Below, piece after piece: positions 49,301-60,946 of a DNA stretch of 64,000 bases. The stretch spans positions 9,067,591 through 9,131,590 of the forward strand of contig JALIRH010000026.1 in the NCBI GenBank assembly GCA_023055505.1. Direction: 5' to 3'. A program made the translations under genes and the position numbers. Source of the stretch: Callipepla californica brunnescens (lineage: Eukaryota > Chordata > Aves > Galliformes > Odontophoridae). Position 1 is the stretch's first letter; the number at the start of each line of letters is the position of its first letter. The notes beneath the pieces were generated by a model. That model did not search any database, was not told the origin of the DNA, and worked only from the letters and a program-made list of their open reading frames with translations.

Positions 49301-50731
49301 ACTGTTGTTAATGGCGCTTGGATTTTTTATTTTTATTTTACTGTCTTCATTTGAGCTTTGTTTTCCTTTGTACAAGCATTGAAAAGACCTTGCCTTCTCA
49401 TAGCTTTTTTCTAGTAATGTGTGAGAGTTTTGCTTACTAGCCATGTCAGTTCTAAAAGTGCTAGGGGAAGCAGGGAGAGGCTTGGGAACCAAGGACATAA
49501 TAATGGTATGCCTGCTGCAATCATTAGACACAGACATTTCTGCAATTTATCTTTCTCCTGTGGACAGGACGTGAAAATGTTCCTACACAATATTCGTGCA
49601 GACCAATAAATACACAGGCTATAGGCGAACTGTTCTGACATAAGTAAACAGTTTATTTTATGAGTAAATGTTAACAGATAGTTTTAGTGCTTTTGAATCA
49701 GTTGCATTTTTCAGAATGCTAACTTATCTAACATGGAATTCAATCATACGTCTATTCATACAAACAGCTCAATGAATTATCAGTTTGAAGGGGAGGGAAT
49801 CGCGGATTTCCTGCATTACAGGGGAATCAAAGGACTTTGCCTTCTTTATGAGCTGTTGCTGACATAAGTTTAATTTAGGGAGAGCTGAACTCTGTCCCTG
49901 AAATGAGTGGTCTACCACAGTGATAATTCTTAGGCAAGCTGCATTTTTTATTTTTTATTCTTCAGCTATTTTTTTTTTTTTCTCAGTCAGTAAATTCCAA
50001 ATTTTAAAACCAGTCCACGTAGTTTGAAGAAGAAACTTTTCTGTTAAGACAAAGATGTATAGAACTCCCCATTGCATCCAGGCTTATTACTGCAGTAATT
50101 TTAAGCACGCATCTTTCCCTAAAGTCGCAGACAGCTGCTAAAATGCTTAAGAGTGCTGCTTAAGTGTTTTCCTACATGAAACAAATATTAATAGTTTACC
50201 ATTTATGCCAAGGGACTCCTGGAACAAAAGACCTATGTGAACTATTAAAAATAAGTAAGCAATGTATGCATTAAATTATAGACAAAATCCTTTTAATTAG
50301 TTAAATAATCAAGCTATCTGCATATAAACATGTGGTGTTAACAAATACTCCATTTTTTTTACCCGCTTTTATGTTAAAAGCTCTTTATTTGCAGTAGTGA
50401 ATACTTACCAACAAATATTTGTTAGTATATTTAAAGAACTAATCACTTATCAAAACAAAGAACTAATGCTGCCTAAACAAATGTTTTCAAAAGAGTAAAA
50501 GTAAATGAAGCGCGTGTTAACTTCTAACACAACAACTCGGGGGGAAAAAAATAAATAAATGTGACTGTACTGTTAAAACTACCTATGTGAAGAGGTTCCA
50601 TAATAGCAACTAGTGTGTAACTTGACAGCTGGACAGAATTGGGGATTTCTTCAGGATCTCATAACGTTAAAAGAGACATGCGGTGTTGTCAGCACGTGAT
50701 CAGGCGTTTTGTGAAAGATTTAATACAAGTA

Positions 50732-50895
50732 GACCTTGATAAAATGTAAATGATAAGTTCAGCAAGTGTTCAGTTTGTGATGTTAGGTTAAAGTCAATAT
50801 ATATGTTTCGGTCGACCTTGATAAAATGTAAATGATAAGTTCAGCAAGTGTTCAGTTCGTGATGTTAGGTTAAAGTCCATATATATGTTTCGGTC
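50732..50895. repeat. 82-bp tandem duplication
   Basis: The unit at 50732-50813 begins GACCTTGATAAAATGTAAAT. It is repeated at 50814-50895 with only two substitutions (TTTG/TTCG and GTCAAT/GTCCAT). The repeat boundary is the GTC/GAC at 50811-50816. The unit contains ATATATATGTTTCGGTC at its end and no coding frame. The 97-98% identity implies a recent event. The unit does not resemble CR1 or mariner. Confidence 0.98.
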
Positions 50896-51353
50896 ACAGA
50901 GAAAAGTCAACACTGTGTACAAATGAAACGTTCTATTTTTTGACATAAAAGCTGTGGGCATTGCATTCAGTTCATTGTGGTGGGTAATGCCCTAGCCTAA
51001 TAATCAATTGAGATTGTTTATTTATAGATCAAATCTAAATGAATGCATTATGAAAAACACTAATTAATCATATTTCAAAGGCAATCACAGTTATTATTTT
51101 TGTCAGATTCAGAAATAGTCTCTCTAGACATAACGTCTTTTGCATGTATAATCTCGTAAGTTGTAACCTGAAGTGAAATAAATGAAGTCATACTTCTAGC
51201 TCAATCTCTTTTCTGCTCTGTCAGTTCCCTTCTCTGTAAAGAAGTGTATAGCAGCAGTAGGTTGAACTATGAGACTTCTATGTACCTGGCAAATATATGC
51301 TGTATGTTCATAAGGGTAACCCTGCTCTTGCTACATCATTGTGGTATAGGCCA
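50896..51353. other. Noncoding spacer
   Basis: AT-rich single-copy sequence upstream of the CR1 element. Nothing was recognised. Confidence 0.5.
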
Positions 51354-52740
51354 AGATCTGTTGCAGGCCACCTAACCAGGACGAAGGGATGGAGGAATTC
51401 TACAGGCAGCTGACAGACGCTATGCTATCGCAAGCCCTTGTTCTCATGAGGGACTTCAACTTCCCTGGTATGTGCTGGCAATATAATACAGCGCAGAGGA
51501 GTTAGTCTAGGAGGTTTCTAGAGTATGTGGAAGGCAACTTTCTGATGCTGCTCTTCACAAAGAAAGACCGGTGGGGAATGTGGAGGTTGGGATCTGTCTT
51601 GGCAAAGCTACCACAAAATGATAGAGTTCTCTATCCCTAGTGAAGTCAGGAGAGGGGAGCATCAAAATGTCTACTTTGGAACTCCATAGAGTGGACTGTA
51701 AGCTACTTAGGAAACTGGTCGGGAGAACCCCTCGGGTGTCCATCCTCAAGGATAAAGGAGTCCAGGAAGGCTGGACATTCCTCAAGAATGAAATTCTACA
51801 GGTGCCAGGAGCAGGCTGTCCCTTAGTGCCATAAGATGAGCTCTAGGGGAAGACCAGTGTCGATGAACAGGGAATTTTTGCTGTGTCTTTCTCTTGTGGA
51901 ATAAGAGTTGGGTCATTTTTGAGTGAGTATAAAGAAATTGCTAGGACACTCAAGGAGATTAGTAAGGCAAAGTTGAGACTGAATTCAACCTGGTCACTAT
52001 AGTGAAAGACAACTTTTTTTTTTTCTTTGACAAGTATAACAAGTGGAGGGATATAGAGAATCTCCATTCTTTGCTGAATGCAGCGGGGAATGTGACCACT
52101 GAGGGTAAGACAAGGCTGAGATTCTCAATACCTTGTTTACTTCTGTCTTTAATAGTCAAAACAATTATCCCTAGGGTACTTTATCCTCTGACCTGGAAGT
52201 CCGGGTTGGAGAGCAGAATAAACCCCGATGACTAAGGTGGCGACATGAGAGGCTTTCTGCTCTATCTGAACTATCACAAGTCTGTGGGGCCACATGGGGT
52301 CCACCCAGGCGTTGTGAGGGAGCTGGTGGAGGTGATTGCCAAGTCACTTCCTGCCATCCTTCCTGCCATCTATCAATGTTCTTGGTCTACTGGATAGGTC
52401 TGAGAGGATTGGAGGCTTGCTAATCTGACTCCCATTTACAAGAAGGGTTGTAAGGAGGATGTGAAGAACTACATGTCTGTCAACCTGACCTTTGTAGCAG
52501 TGAAGATTTTTGAACAGATTATCTTGAATGAGACGTGCAGGGCAACCGGGAGAAGCCCAGCTAGCACGGGTGTATGAAAGACAGGTACCACTTGACTGTT
52601 GTCCCTGGAGTTGTTCAAGAAAGTTGGAAATATACTGTAATTAGGAATTTGGTTTAGCAGACAGAATTGGGGGTAGGTGGACTGTTGGACTAGAAGATTT
52701 TAAGAGTTCTTTTTCTGTCTTTTTGATTCTGTTTCTATGG
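51354..52740 (+). mobile_element. CR1 LINE, internally deleted, endonuclease to 3' end
   Basis: This is the longest CR1 copy here. It runs from the endonuclease block RPPNQDEGMEEFYRQL (about 51367) through RDFNFPG and KGVQEGWTFLKNEIL (51757-51801). The pre-reverse-transcriptase linker follows, with KYNKWRDIENLHSLLNAAGN near 52035-52092, then the reverse-transcriptase start KKGCKEDVKNYMSVNL near 52440-52485. At about 52590 it jumps to 3' untranslated sequence (CTGGAGTTGTTCAAGAAAGT, then GGACTGTTGGACTAGAAGAT). It ends near 52740 in TTTTGATTCTGTTTCTATGG, a decayed octamer repeat. The central and C-terminal reverse transcriptase is missing. Confidence 0.93.
51367..52560 (+). pseudogene. Broken CR1 ORF2 (endonuclease and partial reverse transcriptase)
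   Basis: CR1 ORF2 normally encodes an endonuclease that nicks the target and a reverse transcriptase that copies the RNA onto it. Here the endonuclease block normally reading GDFN-P is RDFNFPG, so the glycine is replaced. Frame changes and in-frame stops (for example TAG after the AQRS stretch near 51503) interrupt it several times. The catalytic reverse-transcriptase residues fall in the deleted part. It cannot make a working protein. Confidence 0.88.
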
Positions 52741-55690
52741 TCAGTGCCTTAATGTGTTCTTACCACAGGAGATGATGAGTTCGATCTCTAAGTAGATGGA
52801 ACCATTTCTGTTAAGTAGTCTGCAGATGTGATTTTTCTCTGCTTCCTGAATAGCTGCTTTCAGTTCTAGAATTAAATTACCACATAATAGTTTATAAAAA
52901 TCCACAGTTAAATTGGTGTCTGTAGGTGTCCATAATTATTTTCTTAATGACCTATTTATTTCTTGGAAGAAAACAGGTCTGTTTTATATTTTCAGTGGTC
53001 TTTTCCTCTGAAAAGCTTTTTTCATAGTGGATGCCTGAAGTTGATGTGAACTTCAGTACTGCAGCTAGATATATGGCTATCTCCACAAATTCTGTGGAGT
53101 TCTGTGGCATTTTCTATCCAGTTATAAACTGTGCTTAGCAAATAGCTTATTTGCATATCTTACACAGGTTTGCCTGCTCTTTCACCTCACTTACAATGTT
53201 TTTGTTCTAAATGGAAAAAGATTGCATTTAGTCTTCCCATTAAGCAGATGTTTTATTATGTCATGTTAATTTTCTTTAGAAGTAGTCTGTTGGTACTTTA
53301 GTGTTATGAGTTCAGCAGATGCTTGCACACCTACTTTATCACCAACTCAGTCATCTGTTCTTTTTTTACCCACCTGTTTGCTGAAATCTTTGTCCAGCAA
53401 TGTGTCCTTAGTGCAGGGTATGACCCTCACATTTTTGAGGTGATATTTACACATGCACGCAAAAAAACAACTCACACTGAACTCACTTTTTATTTGCTTT
53501 TAATGGGAAGGTAAATTAGCAATGACGGTAAGCAGTGAATGGTTTGAATTCACATTTAAATTTTTGTATATCAGTGTTCTGCGGTTGGAAAATGAAGCAA
53601 TTGTAGTTTTCTGTACTGTAGAGGTACTAAAAATCTGGAGCAACTCATCTCTAAATATACTTGAATCTGTTTGTTGGAAAGATGAATACATTTCTGGAGA
53701 AGAGAGCAAATAAATGTGAAGAATTTAGGAAGACAGTGTTCAGACCTTCCGAGCAATTGGACGAATGACCATTTTTTGTCTGCGTTACAGACTTCTATCT
53801 TTCTAGGAAACATCCACATGTATCCACTTCTCAGTTTTCCCAAGCCAATCTGTGGCTCTTTGTTTCTAATGCTTCAGAAATATCTTCTTTCTCAGTCATG
53901 AGCTAACCCCTTTTTGCCCAGCAATCCCTTTTACTACCATCTTGGGTGACATTTTCTTCAAGTTATCAAACTCCTGATCTTGTTTCTCTAAATGTTTATC
54001 TTCTTTCATTTGGAGAATGACCAGTATGGGTTCAGTTAGAAAGTATCAGTGTTTTAATTAAAAGAATGCTGTAAATGAGAGAACCTTTCTTCCTCTGTCC
54101 TGATTTACTTTTCCCCTAAGTTTGTTTCTATTAGATGTTCAAGTATTTACTTGATTCATGAAGTGATACACTTCTGTTCATGCTTAAAGTTACACAGAAA
54201 TGAAAACAGCATATATTCCATATTTTAATATAAATAAACAAGGCAGTAGTAAATAATGTTTTGTAGAATTATATAGACAATGGAACAGGTGAAATTAGTT
54301 TAGTTTAGTTTAGCGTGAGGCTTTAGTCTGACAGTGGTACCAGTATGAACCATTACGAAACAGCATTTGTTTACTGATGGAGATCTTGTGCATCCATGAG
54401 TCTACAACATAATACTGCCTCAGAAATACTGAACCCATTTGCTGTCTTTTAATATAACCTCATTGGAGAATAAGATTGAGTTAAACTTTTGAACTCAGTT
54501 TTTGAATGGAGTTGTAAATTTGAATATGAAAACCCTAAATCAGTATGAGATTTTTTTCTACAATTATGAAAGCAGTTTTATCTTTAATCCCATATACAAT
54601 GCAAACATAGTTTTATCACTCTTAAACCGTTTTGGTTTTTTTTTTCCTTCAATATTTTCTTGTTTTTGGTGTCGTTCTTAATAATTCCTTTTCATAATGT
54701 TCTGCTTACATCTTTCTTCTCTGAATCCAACTTCTTTCACATAGTTGCTTTGAAATAATCAATGTCTTGTAATTCTACAGATAAGCTTTATAAGAAACAC
54801 AGCCTTCATTAATGTTTGTCCTTTGTCTATTCATTTTTAGAGACAAACTAAAAATATATTTGTGAATTTTGGCACTTTGCAACAGCAGTGTTTATCTTAC
54901 AGGGTATTTTAAGAAAAAAATTCAGCTATTGCTATTTGAGAAACATAGTATTTGTGTGCCACAATTTGTTATTCTGTGCTGTATATCTGTTGATAATTTA
55001 GTGTTACAGTGATTTTCATAGAGAAACTATATGGCTCTAAGAAAGTGACTTGAATTGTATTATCTGTATAATAGCATTTTCTGGTATGTATCGTAGATGC
55101 GGTCCTTTTCTTCTAAAAGATTTTAAATCAAAAAATCACACAATCTCTACTCTGTGACAGTGTTTTTTTGATAGTACTTGATTCCAGACAGAAGGTGCCT
55201 ACAGACTTAACGTAGTTAAAATGTTTCCTCCAGGATAAACATTGTGGATCCCAAAAGCTCGGTCTTGTCATATTTTTTATTTCCTTATATTCCATTGTTC
55301 AGTTGACAATGTTAAATCATCTCCTTCTAGCTGAAGTCCAGTATAATATTCTCAAATATTTTGTTATAGAGTTGTCTCATTTTTCATGACTGTTAACTTA
55401 TATTTGTTTTCCTGCATTATCTGTCCGCGTTACAAATGCCACTCTAAAACACCCACTTACTTTCCACTCTCCGAGAAAATTCTTTATGTTCTGCATGTCT
55501 CATCTTCCCAGGTGTGTTCCTGTATCTTGTACTTTCCACTCATCATGCTCAGTATACAAAATCATGTGCTCTATCTAGTTTTCTTCAGTTGGCCTGGCTC
55601 TTTTTAAAACATGAATTCAAAACTATCTAATTTCTGTAATGCAATTGGCCAATGCATGCCATCCGTTTTCAAGCAAAGTGAAAGTGAAGC
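52741..55690. other. Unique AT-rich noncoding sequence
   Basis: No gene or named repeat was recognised. A short TTTAG run lies near 54296-54314, and an octamer motif at 53149. Frames are short and unremarkable. Confidence 0.5.
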
Positions 55691-55709
55691 TTTTTTTTTT
55701 TTTTTTTTT
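55691..55709. repeat. Poly(T) tract, 19 bases
   Basis: An uninterrupted T run directly before an A-rich stretch and a locally GC-richer segment. Confidence 0.88.
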
Positions 55710-55734
55710 ACTTTAAAGAAAATAAAATAAAAAA

Positions 55735-56000
55735 ATACGTCTGCAGGCAGCTTTAGTGTCAAACTGTCTGGAAGCAGCATGCTGGAGCTGGCTGAGAAGC
55801 AGAGCCCCAGTCATGACTGTGTGTCAGCGAAGCTGCTCGGTAGTCAGAGGTCACGGATCACAGTTGCCAGAAGACAGTTACAACTGAATGTTATTTTGGA
55901 AAGTGGTTCTGCTTTACAGATTGCTAACAAATGTTTCTAGCTTGGGGAGCTGCAGTGTACATGGAAATATGACAGACTAACACGCCGTCTGCCTACTAAA
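55735..56000. other. Locally GC-richer noncoding segment
   Basis: This segment is visibly richer in G and C than its flanks. It carries several CpG dinucleotides (for example in CAGCGAAG, CTCGGTAG, CACGGATC and ACGCCGTC) where the surroundings have almost none. No frame or repeat family was recognised. A conserved regulatory element is possible, but the sequence alone cannot show it. Confidence 0.3.
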
Positions 56001-59000
56001 ACCCCAGGATATTTAAATTTAAAATTTTCTTTTCAGGAATGCTTAAGGAAGAAATCTAGCTCTTCTTCCAGCAAGTGTCTCAAAATAATTTCTGTATCTG
56101 TGATAATTACTGTGAACACAGTTGCTCTTGTATATGTGTATACACGTATATACATATGTAAAAATTAGATTTTGTAAAGTGTACTTTTATTCTCTTAGGA
56201 CTCCTGAAATTTGATAGCTTGTTCTCGTGGTTTCAGTATTGGCCTACTGGGATAATTATGTATGTGCACTGCTTAATGTCAAAAAGTTTATCGTGGCTTT
56301 CTGTTTAGCACTAATAATAAATAAATAAATGAGAAAAAAAAAAAGGAAAAAAGTGTGCATACACGTATCAGAGAAAGTTGAGACTAATTTAAAAACACAG
56401 TTGATCTTTTACTTCAGGTTGGGCTATATTAAACAATAGTTTTACCCTCTTTCTTTGAGTAAGATTTGTTGTCTCACTCACTGATTATGATTGATGCTAC
56501 TTGCCAGATTGTTGTCTGTGCTTGATAGCACTATGGTGGTCTTTGACGCAAGAATTTTAGGGGTTCTCAGAGCATATGCTTAAGGTCAGTGCATTGCAAA
56601 ACATCAGAGCACACAAATAAGCTATGCATTTGAACTGTCCGGGTTTAAACGTGTTTAATGACTGCAGCTTTCTTTCTTGCAATGTATTTTTTCTTTCTTT
56701 GATCACAAGTGAAAATTAAGGTCAACTTTCTTACTTTTTCATAGATTTTTTTTTTTTTTTTTATTGCTTATGGTTTTGTTGTTGTTTTTGTTTCTAGAAA
56801 GCAGAACCAATTAATACACAGTGTGCTGATCTCCATGGATAGTATTAACGGTTGTTACCATCGCATTTCTTGTTTGTCAAGGTGGCATACTTAGTCGTAG
56901 TTTTGGGAAGTCACAGATGGCTGAGAGTGAAGTGCAGGGTAGAAAATGAAGGGATTTTCCACAGATATGAAGCAAAGAGTATCTCTGGGAATCATGTTTC
57001 AGTTTTTAAACAATTGGTGCTGTCATTTTTTTTTAACTCATTCTGCAGTAGTATAAATTTTTCATGCATGTTCTGCCTTTGTCACTGTACTTGAAATTAA
57101 ATCTAGTGCAAAAAAAAAAAAAAAAAGAGCTCTATCTCCTTCTTCTGAGTGGCTCACATTTCTAGTTAGCATTAGAGTATTAATTAGTAAGGTGAGACAA
57201 ATTTATATTTTGTATGGAATTGTTTTTCTTCTAAATTTGCTGTGATCTTTCTTATCTTACTCCTCCTTGAAGGTCAGTTCCTTCTCCCATCAAAACAACT
57301 GAAAGAAATTCTCTCTGGCTGCGTGTCCAGTATCTGAGCAGATGGTAGTTGGCAGTCACCTTCAATTAGGTTAATAAAAAACAATACTGACTGTAGTTTT
57401 CTTCGTAAATTATAAACATGCATGTGGCAGTATAAACACTGTTCATTCCTGGCTACTGAGAATTGTCTTGATTCAAGACCCTGAGACCTGACAGGGTCCA
57501 TCAATAAGCTCGTTCATTATATTGTATGCGTTTTCAAAAGCTGCCATCCAAACTGAAAAACTGCTGGTGCTCTGTGAATCCTGTTAAAATTTTGGAATGA
57601 ACAGGAATTTTCATGAAATGATGATACTCATCTTCAGACTACAAGAAAATTCCAAATTGTGGCCGTAGTAGATTCTCTTCCATTCTGAATGGAGCCTCAT
57701 GAGCTTGTGAAGCCAAAGAAGGTTTTCCATGTGTGAGTTTTAAATAGATAAGGAAATGAAATTTGTGTCTCATGAAGGCAGAATCATATAGCTGAAAGCG
57801 ATTTTTACATGTGAAATAGTTAAAATGCTTTAAGCTGTTGTATATTTGAGACATTAATGTTTACTGTCAAATTTGCTTTCTGATGCGTTCATAATTTCCC
57901 TCAATCTTGACAGATGCGAAGTGTTCATGAATTTTAAGGAAGATGGGGGTATTCTCTATAAGAAGTGTGTAAGGTTCAGCTGCTGGGGGAGAAGAGCACA
58001 TAGTACAGAAGGTACTTCAGAAGAATGTCAAATGTTATTTTGCCATTATCTGTGGGCTATGGAAGGTACAAGTAAGACTGCTGGTGATGGGCTGCTGCAG
58101 CAGCACATTGAGATAAAATACTGTGGGTGAAAGCTTTGTTGGTACTCTGTGAAGTAAGAGAGAAAATCTTTATCCAGAGAAGTTCTTAGTACCAATCCAT
58201 AGTTCCAAATATAAAAGAACTCCAATTAAGAAGAAAACATGGCCAGAATTCTAGCAAAGTTCCTGCTGACGTGCGGGAAGAGTCACTCAAAGAATGTGGA
58301 GCTTTTCTGAGCGTTTCTGTTAAAAATATAAATATAAATAAAAAAGTTGAGTTACTGACCCATTGCTCCCTTTGAGGCACAGGGTTAAAAAAGACTTTTC
58401 TGAAAGTCTTGTTCTCCTGTTCCCCGTTCTTTCTTTATGATAAATGCTTATTTACTGTAGGCAAAACATCATTCAGCTGGGCTCGTCTCATTTTTCTCAT
58501 AAGGAAATTTGGCAGTGTGTCTCTCCTGTCCAGCCAGGACCTATATTTTTTCAGCCCAGTCCTATATAAAATCAAGACATAAACTCCTAAGATAAGCATT
58601 ACATTGCACAAAATACTGTGAATGAAAATGCACTTAAATGCACAGTATTAATAGTCTTACCAATATAAACAGTGTGTGCCTACTAACAGCTGCATGAAAT
58701 GCTGAATTTAGGATAATAAAAACCACCCATGAAAGTACAGCAAATGGAGATTTCAAAGTTCTCTGAACTTAAAGCATCTTAGTGCTCTGTCACATTGACT
58801 TTGCACTATGCTGTTCTTGAGTGTACTTTGTGTTTCAGCAGCTCCTTATTATATGGAAAACAGTTGATTCTTTCAGCATTTCTTATTCGCAGTGTCACTG
58901 CTGCATTGTTTTGAATGCAGTGTGCTATCACTTGAGAAGCTCTTGCAGCAGAATTTGCGTTTGTAGCTTTCTCTCACCCTGAGAAGCTTTTTTTCCTCAT

Positions 59001-60443
59001 GGTTGCAAGTCAGAGCAGCATTGTGCAGAAACATCACTGAGGCTTGTTAGAGAATTTCCTTCTCAGTTTTCATTTGGGTGTGATAATGTGTTTCAGTTGG
59101 AAAAGATGAAGAACTGCATGTATAGAGATGCTGTTGTCTTTCACCCTCCCGGAAATACCAGTTGTCACAATTATCCCTGGATTAAAAATAATTTGCCAAC
59201 CTTTTTAGTCACTAGGTTCTCTTTTTGTAGTGTGAATTCCTCTAATGCACCTTCTCTAGTCTAAATGTCGTAAGTTGATTTTCTGAGGAGCATGGTTTTA
59301 TGTTTCCTATAAATGATAGCTATGTATGTATAAGTATTGGTAATGCAGTACTTTTCTAGAATTCTGTTTCTAAATGACATTACCCCAACTCACAACGTGC
59401 TATGTACTTCTCAGAGTAATTTCTGATATAGTCTTGTATGAATTTGTTTCAGAACCAAAACAAATGAAAAAAGAAAGAACAAGATAAGAAAAAAGACTTA
59501 CTTTCCTAATTCCCTTCCCTCGTTAATGAAAGTGAGACTTTGTTCATCTCTACAAAATAAGCAGTGAAATAGCCACAAGCTGTTTAATTTCTAAGTTCTA
59601 TAGCTGACACACTCTGGCAGTCAAACCAGATGAGGCATTAGAAACTTGCAAAGAAAAACCTGAGAAGTAGTGGAAAACCTTTTATAGGTGTCACAGCTCT
59701 GTTTGTGCCATATAAAAAGCAGAAGATTGACAGGTTTTTATAGAGGACTGTTTTATACCTCTAACACTATGGTAGAGAAATCTCAAAGCAACCCTTTGCT
59801 CCTAAGAGCTTGATTCACCTTTTACAGATTTACCTTCTGCAACTGCAACATATCTCTGAGTCTTGAGGTGGGTGTTGGAGAATATGTTTTAAATTTCCTC
59901 CCGGTGTAACTGCTGCTGATTTTGCACCTAAGAACTATTTGCAATGCAGAGATGAGATCTTCCGCCATCTTGTTCCCTGTGTGTGTGGCCATCAGTTACC
60001 ATTATTTTCTACACCTCTGCTCAATCAGTAGGACTATTAGTGCAGATTGACAGGAAACAGGATAGTTGGAAGTCTGTCCTCTTATAAAGTCAGAATTATT
60101 ATTAATATCTTGCTACTCTTGGATTACCAAATCTACAGTATCTGTAAACGTCCTTCTCAAACACAAGAAATTTGCAAATTTCATCTGAAAAAAAGAAATA
60201 ATATAGGCTTCCTGGTCTTGGCTTATCAACTTGTTTGCATAAGTGATATGCTATATACGTGCTGTGTAACTTTTCTGTTTTGGATTCCAACTGTTTCAAA
60301 GGAGGAACAGTGCTTATAGAAACAGGAAATGCAAAAAATGACAAACGTGTGATCTCAGTGTATGCAGTACATGTTCAAAACAGTGAAAATCTTGTGCTAG
60401 ATCCCAGTATTTGGTTTACACGGGATAAGTATTGTGTAAGGAC
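56001..60443. other. Unique AT-rich noncoding sequence
   Basis: No gene or named transposon was recognised. Simple tracts include a 16-base T run near 56747-56762, an A run at about 57110-57126, and AAATA-type runs near 58325 and 56310-56350. Short frames have no known motifs. Confidence 0.5.
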
Positions 60444-60946
60444 TGCTCTGAAACTAATGCCTCCTATTTTACTGTGTTGGTCCACAGCATCAGAAGTGGA
60501 TGCTGGTGGTGTGGCAGTAGAAGCTGTGCCTTCCCAGCAGTATTCTGTTACATTTTGTTGCTATGTGACAGATGGCAACAGAAGGGCAGTCTGACATACA
60601 AGTGTGGATGAAGCAAAGGTGTGTCACTGAAGTACTCCGTGCAGAAAAAATGGCACCCACTGACATTCCTTGACATTTGCTGAATGTTGATGGAGACCAA
60701 CCAGTGGATGTGACCACAGTGGGTAGTGGTGATAGTGACAGTGGTAGACATCTGGTGGAGATATTTGTGAGCATGATATTTGGGCTCTTATTCATCAATG
60801 GCAAAAATGCACACCTCATGATGGTCCCTGTTGAAAAGTAGTGCTTTATAGCTGAGAAATTGTTTTATTGAGTAGTGTTACTACACTCATTCTATGTGAT
60901 ATAGTTTCCATGGGTATAAATGTAAAGCATTACTTTCAAAGTAACC
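60444..60946 (+). mobile_element. Mariner-type (GalluHop-like) element with transposase remnant
   Basis: The left end TGCTCTGAAACTAATGCCTCCTATTTT and the right end GTAAAGCATTACTTTCAAAGTAACC are imperfect inverted repeats bounding 503 bp. They match the ends of the copy at 34779-35304. The interior carries plus-strand transposase sequence in which the N-terminal part is joined to later segments. A full-length element would be about 1.3 kb, so this is a deletion derivative. Immediate TA target-site duplicates are not clearly preserved. Confidence 0.9.
60590..60800 (+). pseudogene. Mariner transposase N-terminal remnant
   Basis: From 60608 the frame reads MKQRCVTEVLRAEKMAPTDIP and then hits a TGA. 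It resumes as HLLNVDGDQPVDVTTV and DSDSGRHLVEIF. These are the helix-turn-helix DNA-binding part and linker of a mariner transposase. The catalytic domain is missing and an in-frame stop is present. It aligns with the minus-strand remnant at 35018-35190. Confidence 0.85.

Larger units (their letters stand above)
41616..50731. other. Long unique AT-rich noncoding stretch
   Basis: No gene or named transposon was recognised over 9 kb. Visible items are a 9-bp perfect inverted repeat (42475-42500), long T tracts at 44287-44307 and 44981-45008, and a compound GTTT/T/GT simple repeat at 46323-46386. An octamer motif lies at 42949. Apparent frames are short, mostly interrupted, and without known motifs. 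Confidence 0.5.

Noticed and set aside
50732..50895. CRISPR-like repeat arrangement
   Set aside because: There are only two units, directly adjacent with no spacers, in vertebrate DNA. It is a simple tandem duplication.
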